Below, one piece after another: positions 11,017 to 27,895 of a stretch of 64,000 bases of DNA. Where the stretch lies: the NCBI RefSeq assembly GCF_022267375.1, contig NZ_JAIZBH010000001.1, forward strand, positions 3,796,001-3,860,000, given 5' to 3'. Each line of letters opens with the position of its first letter. Position 1 is the first letter of the stretch. This DNA comes from Leptospira sanjuanensis. GTDB lineage: Bacteria > Spirochaetota > Leptospiria > Leptospirales > Leptospiraceae. Position numbers and translations under genes: made by a program. The notes beneath the pieces were generated by a model that saw only the letters and a program-made list of their open reading frames with translations, was not told the origin of the DNA and did not search any database.

Positions 11017-12563
11017 GCGGCCGAGTTTACGAATGGAAAAACCTCGGAGATTCGAGAACCGTAAAGGCGGACGTTGTCATCGTCGGAACGGGGTGCGGAG
11101 GAGCTACGCTCGCATACGAACTTTCCAAAAACGGAAAGAAGGTCGTCCTCATCGAAGAAGGCGGTTACTATCACACCGGCACATTCGATAATCATGAACT
11201 CAATATGGCCGGAAAAGTTTCCGCCGAAAGAAACATGGCAACGGATGCGACTGGAACCATCAACCTCGTCTATGGAAAAAACGTAGGCGGCGCCTCCATT
11301 CATTATTGGGCCGATAGTTATAGAACGCCCGATGATCGACTCAATCTTTGGAAAGAACAATACGGAGTTCACGCTCATTCTCCGGAGGATCTGAATCCGT
11401 ATTGGAAAGAATTGGATGAAACCTTAAACGTTCACCCCGCCAAAGAAGAATATCATAATAAGATGAATCAGCTTGTGAGAAAGGCCTGCAAGTCCCTCGG
11501 TTGGGAAGGGAATCCGGTTCCTCAAGCAAGAAAGAACTGTCAAAAGTCCGGGCATTGTATGCAAGGATGTATGTACGGAGCGAAACAAAGTCAATTGGTG
11601 ACGCATATTCCGAAAGCGATGGCTTTGGGAGCGGATGTCTATGCGGATTGTAAAGCGACACGATTGGAACTCAAAGGGAACACGGTGGAATATCTGGAAG
11701 CGGTGATGATCGATCGCCCATCAGGAAAAGAATCGGGAATCACTTTAAAATTCGAGGCGCCGATCTTCGCGATCGCCGCCGGAGGATTCGGAAGTTCCAC
11801 ATTCTTACTTAGAAACGGATGGAAGAAAAAACTTCCCGCACTCGGTGAACATCTTGCGATTAACCCTTCTCCCTTTGTTCATGCGTTTTATGACGAACCC
11901 ATCGTTCAATGGAGAAACATTCCTTCCGCGTTCGGAGTGGAAGAATTTCGTTTAGCCCGGTTTCGAAAAGACGGGAGTTATATCGAAGGCGGATTTTTGA
12001 TTATGGCAAATCAGCTTCAACCCGGAAGCCTTGCCGCTTTGATTCCCGGATTCGGAACGGAACACAGAGAAATTATGAAACGACTTCCGCAACTGGGAGG
12101 AACGATCGGTTGGATCGACGACGTTCCTTCGGAACTTGGAAACATATCCGTAAGTTCTTCCGGAAAACGTACGGTCACGTATAACTTCGGAAAACTTACG
12201 AAAGAATTCCTTAAGGATTGCATTCGAAAACAAGTTCAGTTGAATTTTCGAGCGGGAGCGAAGTGGATTCTATTACCGGATCTTAAACGAACAAAACTTC
12301 TTTCCGAAAAAGAAATCGATAAAGTAGATCAACTCGAATTAAGTCCCGCTTCCATGATGATGGCCGCTCCTCATCCGGCCGGCGGATGCAGAATGGGTCA
12401 GGATCCGTCGCGTTCCGTCGTAGACTGGAAACATAAGGTTCACGGATTGAAGAATCTTTACGTTTCCGACTCAAGCGTGTTTCCGACGGGAGTTTCGGTG
12501 GACCCAAGTTACACGATAATGGCTTTCAGCAAACAAGCTGCGAAATTCATTCTCGAAAATTAA
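11013..12563 (+). CDS. GMC-family FAD oxidoreductase with C-x5-C-x3-C cluster motif
   Basis: A 516-aa flavoprotein that oxidises an alcohol or sugar. The dinucleotide fold VVIVGTGCGGATLAYEL is at residues 21-37. The GMC end has HPAGGCRMG and then SDSSVFPTGVSVDPSYTIMA, the catalytic His region. NCQKSGHCMQGC puts Cys176, Cys182 and Cys186 in a C-x5-C-x3-C array like the 3Fe-4S site of bacterial FAD-glucose dehydrogenase. It has no signal of its own; the small subunit in front carries the Tat leader. No cytochrome c subunit is encoded next to it. Substrate unknown. Confidence 0.88.
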   Translation: MSGRVYEWKNLGDSRTVKADVVIVGTGCGGATLAYELSKNGKKVVLIEEGGYYHTGTFDNHELNMAGKVSAERNMATDATGTINLVYGKNVGGASIHYWADSYRTPDDRLNLWKEQYGVHAHSPEDLNPYWKELDETLNVHPAKEEYHNKMNQLVRKACKSLGWEGNPVPQARKNCQKSGHCMQGCMYGAKQSQLVTHIPKAMALGADVYADCKATRLELKGNTVEYLEAVMIDRPSGKESGITLKFEAPIFAIAAGGFGSSTFLLRNGWKKKLPALGEHLAINPSPFVHAFYDEPIVQWRNIPSAFGVEEFRLARFRKDGSYIEGGFLIMANQLQPGSLAALIPGFGTEHREIMKRLPQLGGTIGWIDDVPSELGNISVSSSGKRTVTYNFGKLTKEFLKDCIRKQVQLNFRAGAKWILLPDLKRTKLLSEKEIDKVDQLELSPASMMMAAPHPAGGCRMGQDPSRSVVDWKHKVHGLKNLYVSDSSVFPTGVSVDPSYTIMAFSKQAAKFILEN

Positions 12564-12661
12564 ACGCGATCGATTTTAAGAAAGAAAGCGGCTTAGTAAA
12601 ATAATTTCTTGCATTCGAATACGGAAGGCTTAAGATCTTGCTCCGTTATCCGAAAAGAGTT

Positions 12662-13387
12662 ATGAAATTTTTACGCCGCTTTCAACGGACAAAAGTCGCA
12701 GTTTTGTTTTTTACCATTTTACTGACTTGGTTCGGAACTCCGAGCCTCTTTGCCAAAGAAGACCTACAACCGATCCTCGCAAAAATCAGGGAGAATTCGA
12801 GAAAGTCGATCTCTTCGTTTAAAGGAATCGATTACAAAAGAAATCTTACGATCACCGAGACCGATCCTTCGACCGGAAAAGAAATCTCCGTTTCCAAAGT
12901 TTTAACGAGAAAAGTGGAATATTACTACGACCGACCCGTAGTGGTCGTATTAAACTACGTCAAGAACGGAGTGACCTTACCGCCGAAAGATTACGAACCG
13001 GAAAAATCCTCTCCGACCTATCCGATCTTTGACGATCAATCCGACGAACATTATCTTTTCAGCATAAGCGGACCCGTTTCTTTTCAAAATCGTCAGAGTT
13101 ACGTCGTGGAGATCAGTCCGCTTCAACTTTCCACTCGGCATTTTAAGGGAAGAATTTATTACGAAAAGAATTCCCTGCATCCGTTTTACGTGGAAGGAAC
13201 CACTTCGAAACTGAAATTCGGAGTCAAGGAAATGTATTTTAAGATCTTTATGGAGATGTCCAAAGAAAAAGTCGCAATCGTCCGCTCCGGGGAAGTGTTC
13301 GTAAAAACGTATATTCCGTTTCTGCTTCCCGAAAAAGACATTCGAATTCAAATCGAAACGATCGACGCGGTCCCGATTCGTAAATAG
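12662..13387 (+). CDS. Exported protein, possible outer-membrane-sorting-like fold
   Basis: A 241-aa secreted protein. A signal peptide ([20 protein letters not shown], cleaved near AKED) is followed by a beta-rich domain containing YKRNLTITETDPSTGKEIS and LSTRHFKGRIYYEKNSL. The overall layout resembles LolA/LppX-like half-barrels of unknown ligand, but I cannot confirm this. I prefer the ATG at 12662 over a TTG at 12638 because it gives a normal signal peptide. It stands alone between the GMC gene and DUF2905. Confidence 0.7.
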   Translation: MKFLRRFQRTKVAVLFFTILLTWFGTPSLFAKEDLQPILAKIRENSRKSISSFKGIDYKRNLTITETDPSTGKEISVSKVLTRKVEYYYDRPVVVVLNYVKNGVTLPPKDYEPEKSSPTYPIFDDQSDEHYLFSISGPVSFQNRQSYVVEISPLQLSTRHFKGRIYYEKNSLHPFYVEGTTSKLKFGVKEMYFKIFMEMSKEKVAIVRSGEVFVKTYIPFLLPEKDIRIQIETIDAVPIRK

Positions 13388-13474
13388 AAATCACATCATA
13401 AAAGATGCATGCGTTTTGTAACGAACGAATGCTCCTTGACTTCCCGAACTTTAAAATTAGAATCGATAACGTAT

Positions 13475-13714
13475 ATGGAAAGTTTCGCGAAACCGTTCCT
13501 CGTTTTAGGCGCTTTGTTCTTATTTCTGGGTTTACTATTTCTGTACGGAAGTAAGATTTCTATTTTTGAGTTTTTGGGAAAATTACCGGGAGATATCCGA
13601 ATCGAACGGGAAAATTTTAAGTTCTACTTTCCTTTCACTACGTCCATCTTGATCAGTGTTCTGATTTCCTTGATCCTATTTCTGATTCAAAAGTTCAAAA
13701 GCGGTTCCCCATGA
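13475..13714 (+). CDS. DUF2905 membrane protein
   Basis: A 79-aa protein with two transmembrane helices (about residues 5-25 and 52-72) around the conserved loop LGKLPGDIRIERENFKFYFP, the DUF2905 signature. The ATG at 13475 (MESFAKPF) gives the family's usual length; upstream starts add an unrelated tail. The stop overlaps the start of the aminotransferase gene by 4 bp. Function unknown. Confidence 0.88.
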   Translation: MESFAKPFLVLGALFLFLGLLFLYGSKISIFEFLGKLPGDIRIERENFKFYFPFTTSILISVLISLILFLIQKFKSGSP

Positions 13715-14940
13715 AAGAGCCGCTCTCTTTCAGTTCGCGGTTTTCATTTCAGGAAGGAGAAAACGAATTTGCGGAAGTTCTTTCCCATTATCAGAAAAAT
13801 CGAATTTCCTATTTCGATCTAACCGCGTCGAATCCTACGCAAGCCGGTTTCCAATATCCTACCGAAGCGATTCGACATAGCTTTTATACGGCGGATTTGA
13901 TCGCCTATCACCCTGATCCGAAGGGAAATCTCGAAACGAGAAAAAAAATCGTCGACTACTACCGGTCGAAAGGGCTGGAAATCGATCCGGAAGATCTATT
14001 TCTAACCTCCTCCTCTTCCGAGGCATATTCTTATTTGTTTAAGTTGTTCTGTGATCCCGGAGATTCGATTCTGATTCCCGCTCCCGGATATCCCCTCTTC
14101 GAATTTCTTTCCGTGATGGAAGGTCTTGAAACGATTTCCTATTTTACGAAAAAGGAAAACGCCTGGAAACTTAAGGAAGCCGATCTAAAAGCGAAAGACC
14201 TGGCAAAGGCGAAACTTTTACTCGTAGTCAGTCCGAACAATCCCACGGGAGCAATTTTCGGAGAATCCGATTTTGCTTCGATGAAAAACACATTCAAAAA
14301 TTATAATTTACCGATCGTAATAGACGAAGTTTTTTCGGATTACGTTTACGGCCAAGAATCTCATAAAACGATTTTAGATTCGGAAATTCCCGCGATCAGC
14401 GTAAACGGTTTATCCAAAATTCTCGGTTTGCCCGGAATGAAACTTTCCTGGATTCTACTGAGCGGTCCCCCGATTTGGAAACAAAAAGCGAAAGAATATT
14501 TGGAATTGATATCGGATACGTATTTGTCCGTAAATACCCCGGTTCAAAACGTCCTTTCCGATTTGCTTCAATGGAAGAATTTGATTCAATCGCAGATCCT
14601 AAAACGAATTCAAAGAAATCTCGCGTTTTTAAAACAAACCTTGAGCGATCCTGAACGTTCTTCCAAGATTCGATGCGATTTTCCGAGTTCAGGTTGGTAT
14701 TGCGTTTTAGAAAGCGAAACATTCTTCCCCGAAGAAAAAGTCTCACTTCGTTTATTAAAAGAAGGAAAAGTTTATGTTCATCCGGGAGAAATGTTCGGTT
14801 TTCCGGAAGAAAAGAATAGCGGAAGAATCGTCCTCAGTCTTTTGACCGAAACGGAAACGTTCGAATCCGGAATTCAAAAGATCGTTTCGTTTTGTTCCGC
14901 CGGATTCTTCTTGTACGATCCCCGCGCTAAGGATGTGTAG
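13711..14940 (+). CDS. PLP-dependent aminotransferase, class I/II
   Basis: A 409-aa fold-type I aminotransferase. The substrate-arm region ASNPTQAGFQYP is near the N-terminus, followed by a PLP pocket with PAPGYPLF, SPNNPTGAIF, VIDEVFSDYVYG and the Schiff-base Lys in NGLSKILGLPGMKLSW. The cofactor residues are all present. Overlaps DUF2905 by 4 bp. The amino donor and product cannot be told from the sequence; no amino acid pathway gene is adjacent. Confidence 0.88.
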   Translation: MKEPLSFSSRFSFQEGENEFAEVLSHYQKNRISYFDLTASNPTQAGFQYPTEAIRHSFYTADLIAYHPDPKGNLETRKKIVDYYRSKGLEIDPEDLFLTSSSSEAYSYLFKLFCDPGDSILIPAPGYPLFEFLSVMEGLETISYFTKKENAWKLKEADLKAKDLAKAKLLLVVSPNNPTGAIFGESDFASMKNTFKNYNLPIVIDEVFSDYVYGQESHKTILDSEIPAISVNGLSKILGLPGMKLSWILLSGPPIWKQKAKEYLELISDTYLSVNTPVQNVLSDLLQWKNLIQSQILKRIQRNLAFLKQTLSDPERSSKIRCDFPSSGWYCVLESETFFPEEKVSLRLLKEGKVYVHPGEMFGFPEEKNSGRIVLSLLTETETFESGIQKIVSFCSAGFFLYDPRAKDV

Positions 14941-14951
14941 GGTGCAAAGCA

Positions 14952-14971
14952 GTTGTCTCGCGAGAGACAAC
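14952..14971. repeat. Perfect hairpin between convergent genes
   Basis: GTTGTCTC, GCGA, GAGACAAC. It lies between the ends of the aminotransferase (+) and M14 peptidase (-) genes. No T run on either side, so it is a repeat or weak bidirectional terminator. Confidence 0.55.
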
Positions 14972-15063
14972 CGAAGGCGTTAGCCGAAGCCCGAAACAAG
15001 CCTGGTCTGCGCGTCGATCGTAGCACTTTTGTTATACGAAATGTTGGCGCAGAAGCGCCCGAA

Positions 15064-16056
<993 letters not shown>

Positions 16057-16058
16057 TT

Positions 16059-16487
16059 TTATTCACGTTTGGATTGTATAATCTGCAATCGATTGCAATT
16101 TTCGGAAAGTTTCAAAACGCCTTTTCGAATTCTTTCACAAGATTCGGATGCCGCGGCCTGAAAACAACCGCGGACCGCTTGTTTGATCGTTTCCGGATTT
16201 TCGTTCGCGAGCAGATACGCGTTCGACTTGCGGAATTTTTCCGCGCAGTTCGCCGGATTCAATCTTTCCTGAACCAACGATTTTGCAGAATCTTTGAGCT
16301 CGGAAGAAGTTTCTTCTGCGCAGGTCGCGATTTTTTGACAATATGCGGAAACAAGTTCGGAAGATTCCTCTCTCCACTTTTCATCCACGATTCCCTCGGG
16401 ACTGCTTGTTTTTTTGCAAAATGATAAATTCAAAAAAAATAATATTCCAAAAAGTAAGAATGTTATGTTTGTTTTTTTCAGTTTCAT
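16059..16487 (-). CDS. Cysteine-containing lipoprotein, 142 aa
   Basis: Signal peptide with lipobox LSFC (residues about 21-24), then a helical domain with five further Cys residues (AYCQKIATC, NPANC, RGCF, ESCERI, ENCNRL), which could form disulfides in the periplasm. The ATG at 16487 starts just before the hydrophobic leader; upstream starts would invade motB. It sits between motB (10 bp away) and the M14 peptidase (2 bp away). It resembles a group of Leptospira-restricted lipoproteins of unknown role. Confidence 0.8.
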   Translation of the reverse strand: MKLKKTNITFLLFGILFFLNLSFCKKTSSPEGIVDEKWREESSELVSAYCQKIATCAEETSSELKDSAKSLVQERLNPANCAEKFRKSNAYLLANENPETIKQAVRGCFQAAASESCERIRKGVLKLSENCNRLQIIQSKRE

Positions 16488-16497
16488 ATTGGTCCGC

Positions 16498-17226
16498 TCA
16501 ATGTTCCGTTTTTTTGCGAATGTAGATTTCGACTCTTTCTCCGGAGGCTTTTCCTTCCGGCGTCGCCGCGGAAGATTCCACCGGTTTAAAACCGCTGGAG
16601 GCTTCGATGGAAATTTTTTCCTTAGGGATTTTATAATTCTTAGATAAGGAATCCGCAATCAATTCTGCGCGGAAGGCGTTGTATTCCCATGCGTTTCGGA
16701 ACCCTTTCTGCGCCGCTTCGTCTCCGTAAGGAATCTGAACCTTCAGAGTGATATCAACATCCATTGCGGCCGACAACTCCGAAATTTTCTGGAAGGCGAA
16801 GATCATTTCCTCGTCCGGCTGAAACCGACCTTCCCCCAAAGAAGAACCGAACAGAATGATTTTAATCTCTTCCGTTTCCTGGATTCCGATATTGAGCTTG
16901 GCTTTTTCTTTCAGCCGCTTCAAAGCGTAGCTGATTCTTTCCCAAAACCGATACAAAGAAGTTCTGGGTTGAAGAAGAGGATCTTCCTCGATCGTTACAT
17001 TGCTTCCTTGAAAGAAGGATTCTCCCAAACCGAAGCCGCCTCGAATCACGTCCGCGACCTGCTTCAATTTGAGTTGGTCCACTTGAGAAATGGAATACAT
17101 GATGATGAATAATCCGAGCAGCAGAGTGATCATGTCGGCGTACGTCAAAAGCCAACGCTCTCGGTTTTCGTGAGATTCTTCCTTGCGGCGACCTCTTTCC
17201 AGAAGCTGTCTGCGAAGTCGGCTCAT
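16498..17226 (-). CDS. MotB-like stator / OmpA-like peptidoglycan-binding protein
   Basis: A 242-aa inner-membrane protein with one transmembrane helix (RWLLTYADMITLLLGLFIIM) holding the proton-carrying Asp (YADM) as in flagellar MotB, followed by a periplasmic OmpA-C-like domain. The domain keeps an Arg helix (NAFRAELIADSL) and GERVEIYIRK, but the usual GHTD loop reads VQIPYGD. Start and stop are coupled: ATGA overlap with the gene in front, 10 bp to the lipoprotein behind. No MotA is encoded beside it, which is unusual. Either a second MotB serving a distant MotA, or a wall-anchored protein with another partner. Confidence 0.83.
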   Translation of the reverse strand: MSRLRRQLLERGRRKEESHENRERWLLTYADMITLLLGLFIIMYSISQVDQLKLKQVADVIRGGFGLGESFFQGSNVTIEEDPLLQPRTSLYRFWERISYALKRLKEKAKLNIGIQETEEIKIILFGSSLGEGRFQPDEEMIFAFQKISELSAAMDVDITLKVQIPYGDEAAQKGFRNAWEYNAFRAELIADSLSKNYKIPKEKISIEASSGFKPVESSAATPEGKASGERVEIYIRKKTEH

Positions 17227-17869
17227 GCTTCCTTACGATTTTCTCCGAGCAAACTATGAATGTACTCCGTTTCCCGTTTTTCCACTTCTTCGTAAAACGA
17301 ATTGAAGATGTTCGCGGAAACCGGAAGAGTCGCGTTATACGCTTCTTCCACGCTTTGAAACAAAGCGGAAACTCCGAGCAAAGAGGCCATAAAACGGGCC
17401 GGCTTGATCAGATAAGCGCTGATGGGCTTGTGCGCGAGCTCGTAAAATACTTTCAAATTTCTTAATACGATTTCGAGCTGTCTCATTCTTTCATGATAAT
17501 GACCCATTTGACTGTAGTAAAGATCGTATTCTTCCCTGCTGAGTTTTTTTCCGTCCCAACCTCCGTCTACGAGATGTTTTGCGAGAATCGTGTCCATCTC
17601 TTCGGTAAGATTGTTGAGTTCGATCAAATATTCGATATTCTCGCGGGAAGTTTCCTTCATCATTCCTTTTACTTTTTGGTACGTATCCATCGCGAGCTGA
17701 AGCCAAACTTCCCTTCCTTCGAGATTGTAGATCTTCTCGAAAAAATATTCCACCATAGGAATGGTTTCTTCCAAATGAAAGTAACTCGCGTAAAAAACGC
17801 GGAATCGTTCCACTTGCGCTCGGACGACTTCGGCTCGGGCCGCTTTTAGTTTTTTACCCGCGAGATCGC

Positions 17870-17873
<4 letters not shown>
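17223..17873 (-). CDS. Uncharacterised helical protein, 216 aa, in motB operon
   Basis: I do not recognise the family. It is predicted almost wholly helical and soluble, with amphipathic stretches such as AARAEVVRAQVERFRVFYAS and REEYDLYYSQMGHYHERMRQ, and no clear transmembrane helix, so it is not MotA. A more hydrophobic patch (ARFMASLLGVSALFQSVEE) near residues 158-176 may touch a partner. It overlaps the upstream lipoprotein gene and motB by 4 bp each, so equal production with MotB is likely and a complex can be proposed. Confidence 0.78.
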
Positions 17874-19012
<1,139 letters not shown>

Positions 19013-19124
19013 GTTCGATTACAGAATCCGGGAGGGAAAACGGCCTGTCTATGATTTTCCGAGGAGCCTAACTTAGGTTCAAGACCTGCCGAGCGATCCT
19101 TAGAGAGCGAAGGCGCTGAGTTTT

Positions 19125-19973
19125 TTAAGGATAGGTTCTATCCAAGACTTCCTTTAAGATCCGTGAATTGACTCGTCCGGTATATTCGTCTTCGTAAAGT
19201 TCCAATTTCGTTACAAATTCTTGGGAAAAACCGGCCTCAATCCTGGTCTCGGGAAAGTAATGATACCCCTTTGCCCTTCTTGGAGTAAACGGAAACTCGA
19301 TCAACGAAAGGTAGTGGTCCCATTCGTTTTCGGAATCAGACATTCTTTTTTTGATATAACGAACCCCGCGCCGAACGTGTTTGATTTCGTCTTCGTAGAC
19401 TTTCCTCATAATGTCCGCCTTTTCGAAATCTCCGAATCGTTCAAAGGCCATCGTATAAATTTTTGAAAAATCAAGATTGGCTCCTTCAAAGGAAATCGCC
19501 ATGATCGCGTAAAACTTTTCGAGCGTCTGCATTCTTGGAATCTGTTTCCAAAAGATATAATTCAGCGGTCGGTCTCCGAGTTCCATTCCTCCTTTTTTCA
19601 TTTCGGAAAGATAGAGCCTCAGATGGGTTTGTTCTTCCAAAAGGGTTCGATACAATCCGAAACGCACGCCGGACGACGCGTCTTGAAATTTTAGAAGGGC
19701 GTATGCGAAGAGTTCGATCGCCATGAGCTCGTGATTGGCAAAATGATGGAGGGTAACGATTCGATTCTCTTCGTTAAACAACTGCTCGAGTCTCGGAATC
19801 TTGCTTTTATGATCGGAGATCGCGATCTTTTGTCCGCGGACCGGCAATGACGGTAAATCAGTATATTCTAAAGAACGAATATCGATCGGAGGAACGGAAG
19901 GTGAAAAAAGTTTATCTTCGAGGCTCGGGCCGAGAAGCACCTGTCTGGCGAACTCGTTTAAGGTCATGGTCAA
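19125..19973 (-). CDS. DUF455 ferritin-like diiron protein
   Basis: A 282-aa protein of the DUF455 family. A four-helix core carries two ExxH pairs: [19 protein letters not shown], then LEEQTH, later SFEGANLDF and DEIKHVRRG, giving the Glu/His set of a ferritin-like di-metal site. Known members are poorly characterised; some neighbour tRNA or ligase genes. The start overlaps the stop of the RsbW-like gene by 4 bp, so the two are coupled. Probably a metal-dependent oxidoreductase; substrate unknown. Confidence 0.87.
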   Translation of the reverse strand: MTMTLNEFARQVLLGPSLEDKLFSPSVPPIDIRSLEYTDLPSLPVRGQKIAISDHKSKIPRLEQLFNEENRIVTLHHFANHELMAIELFAYALLKFQDASSGVRFGLYRTLLEEQTHLRLYLSEMKKGGMELGDRPLNYIFWKQIPRMQTLEKFYAIMAISFEGANLDFSKIYTMAFERFGDFEKADIMRKVYEDEIKHVRRGVRYIKKRMSDSENEWDHYLSLIEFPFTPRRAKGYHYFPETRIEAGFSQEFVTKLELYEDEYTGRVNSRILKEVLDRTYP

Positions 19974-20557
19974 GCGGGATGTTTGGAAGCGTCGAACCCG
20001 AGTTCAATGATCGAACCTTGAATGTTCTTCTCGTCGGGATTCGAAGAAATTTTACCTTCTCCGCAGTGATACATGATTTTAAAAGTGTCCATCAACGACT
20101 GGATGATCTGAAGTCCTCTTCCGATATTTCTGTGAGGGATTTGAGATCCTTTCCAAGGGAGAATCTCGCACTTCTTTTCTTGATGTTGTTTGATACAGTT
20201 GAGATAGTCTTTGAGATTGGAAATTCGTGAATCGTTCATGAAGGATTCTAACTTTTCGGATTTGAGACCGGAACCGTAGTCCATGATCCACATCGTAAAC
20301 TTACTATCTTTGATTACCCAACGACAAATGATCGTTTCATCCGAACTGACTTTGACGTTAGCGGAAATGGAGTTGGTGAGAGCCTCGTCGGCGGCCAATT
20401 CTATATTGGTAATGTCTTTGGTTGAGAAACGGTTTTCCGACAGGGAGTTTCTCAAAGCGAACCTAAGTTCTTTGATGCTGGTTAAATCGGTGGGAAGAAA
20501 CATAACGTACGACCCGCCATTGTGTTTTACCAGTAATGATTCGTCAGAATCTCTCAT
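19970..20557 (-). CDS. RsbW-like ATP-binding anti-sigma/regulatory kinase
   Basis: A GHKL-fold protein of the serine kinase/anti-sigma class. The N-box is [15 protein letters not shown], the G1-type box DYGSGL, and the second Gly box [12 protein letters not shown]. There is no sensory or membrane region. An insertion with two Cys ([14 protein letters not shown]) sits between the boxes. I chose the ATG at 20557; a TTG at 20581 would add eight residues. It lies 72 bp after gltX and overlaps the DUF455 gene. In partner-switching systems such kinases bind a sigma factor or a STAS protein; neither is encoded here. Confidence 0.85.
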   Translation of the reverse strand: MRDSDESLLVKHNGGSYVMFLPTDLTSIKELRFALRNSLSENRFSTKDITNIELAADEALTNSISANVKVSSDETIICRWVIKDSKFTMWIMDYGSGLKSEKLESFMNDSRISNLKDYLNCIKQHQEKKCEILPWKGSQIPHRNIGRGLQIIQSLMDTFKIMYHCGEGKISSNPDEKNIQGSIIELGFDASKHPA

Positions 20558-20629
20558 CTCCGTTCCAGCGCCCACTTTCAAAAATAACAGCCTAAAGCAG
20601 GCGATTTGAGCAAAATATACCGGTTTTTT

Positions 20630-23130
<2,501 letters not shown>

Positions 23131-23279
23131 CTTGATTTTCGAAAAAACCTGCAAGGAAAAACCCAAAAATTAAACTTTCTTTACAAAAACGGGGGGTGGT
23201 TTATGCAAAGTGCCCGAAAGCGAATTGTTCAAGAATTCGCCTCAAAAACACTATATTCAATCCGGTCAACTTTTTTCAT

Positions 23280-26841
<3,562 letters not shown>

Positions 26842-26880
26842 TTTTTGTTCAATAGAAAATTAGAATATTCTGTTTTTGGA

Positions 26881-26904
26881 AAAGGGGCTTCGGCCCCTTT
26901 TTTA
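26881..26904 (+). terminator. Rho-independent terminator after topoisomerase operon
   Basis: AAAGGGGC, tetraloop TTCG, GCCCCTTT, then a run of Ts. Starts 39 bp after the B-subunit stop. Confidence 0.88.
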
Positions 26905-26927
26905 TTTTGTCGGAGTTCCGACAAAAT
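26904..26927. repeat. TTGTCGGA inverted repeat, member of the dispersed 12-bp family
   Basis: ATTTTGTCGG, AGTT, CCGACAAAAT. Contains GGAGTTCCGACA (26912-26923), which matches GGAGTTCCNACA, the complement of the 12-bp motif found at 4982-5285, and shares arms with 10092-10117. It could also serve as a second terminator for either strand. Confidence 0.65.
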
Positions 26928-26990
26928 TTTGCGCTTAAGATTGGATTGACTTTTTTCGATTTTTCTGTTATAAGCGGATTTGGTAAAAGT

Positions 26991-27063
26991 TCCCGCCACC
27001 TCTCCTCCTCCACCCAATCAGGGCGGGGCCGTCGCGTTTCACGATAAAATCGTAGGACCTACA
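26991..27063 (-). repeat. 73-bp hairpin repeat, copy 1
   Basis: Read on the minus strand it begins TGTAGGTCCTACGAT, then CGTGAAACGCG, then GCCCCGCCCTGATTGGGTGG, and ends CGGGA. Copy 2 at 55656-55728 has the same parts in the same order and exactly the same length. It lies between the topoisomerase terminator and the 3' end of the TetR gene. Confidence 0.8.
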
Positions 27064-27071
27064 ACAAAATT

Positions 27072-27758
27072 TTAACTTCGAATTCCTTCTTGAAGCATCT
27101 TGAGAATTTTTCCGATCTCCGCATCGTCGTCGAATCGATCGTCTTTGGTTAAAACGAACCGATATACGAGATAGGATATATTGATGCTGTACGAAGTTTT
27201 TGCGAACGTTTCCGGATCGAGATCCTTTCGAATCTCACCCTTCTCCTGGAAATAACGAATCGCTTCCAGCGCGGGTTTGAAAAGATTCTCTTTCCAGACG
27301 TCTCCGAAAAAATCCGCAAAACTCGAATCGTGTAAAATCGCGGACAAAAGGATTCGAATTTTCGAATGATTCTCTTTAGCCGCTTGGATCCGGTTTTTCA
27401 TCATAGAAAGATACCACTGTTCAAAAGAAACATTCCTTGTTTCGAGGAACTTGCGAAGTTCCGGCATCTGGGAACCGAAAGCGGTTTCATAAACGATCGC
27501 GGATAGGATTCTTATATAAAGATCCTTTTTTGTCGGAAAGTATTTGAACAGCGTCCGTTCCGTGACGTTCGCTTTTTTCGCGATTTGGGCGGTGGTCGCT
27601 CCTTCAAAACCGAATTCTCCGAAAATGGATTCACCGGCCTTTACGATATCGATTTCCTTTTCCGAAACCGGATTCGCGTATCGTTCGTATTCCGAAATCA
27701 GTTTTTTACGATTGAGCTTCAAACGGTTCCTCTTCGATCGATCTTGAAATTCGAACAT
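27072..27758 (-). CDS. TetR-family transcriptional regulator
   Basis: A 228-aa regulator. The N-terminal helix-turn-helix reads GFEGATTAQIAKKANVTER then TLFKYFPTKKDLY, a textbook TetR HTH at about residues 50-88. The C-terminal ligand domain is unspecific. It is divergent from the DAPG-hydrolase-like gene, with a perfect inverted repeat in the shared upstream region, so it probably controls that gene and itself. Ligand unknown. Confidence 0.93.
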   Translation of the reverse strand: MFEFQDRSKRNRLKLNRKKLISEYERYANPVSEKEIDIVKAGESIFGEFGFEGATTAQIAKKANVTERTLFKYFPTKKDLYIRILSAIVYETAFGSQMPELRKFLETRNVSFEQWYLSMMKNRIQAAKENHSKIRILLSAILHDSSFADFFGDVWKENLFKPALEAIRYFQEKGEIRKDLDPETFAKTSYSINISYLVYRFVLTKDDRFDDDAEIGKILKMLQEGIRS

Positions 27759-27867
27759 AAAAAGAAAACCGATTTCGAACGATGAAAGCCTCTTTTCGCG
27801 GAGTTTTTTTTCGGAAGGTTCCCGAAAAGTTGTTGTATAGTGCGTACTTTACCGTCTATTGTTTTAG

Positions 27868-27883
27868 TATAGTATTTACTATA
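27868..27883. promoter_or_regulatory. Candidate TetR operator
   Basis: TATAGTA, two bases, TACTATA: a perfect 16-bp inverted repeat 12 bp before the ATG of the hydrolase-like gene and 110 bp from the TetR start. Repressor binding here would block the ribosome site/promoter of the plus-strand gene. Confidence 0.55.
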
Positions 27884-27895
27884 TTTGGAGAATTT

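Noticed and set aside
14941..15063. tRNA or small RNA between convergent genes
   Set aside because: A hairpin is present but there is no cloverleaf, T-loop (GTTCRA) or promoter/terminator pair.
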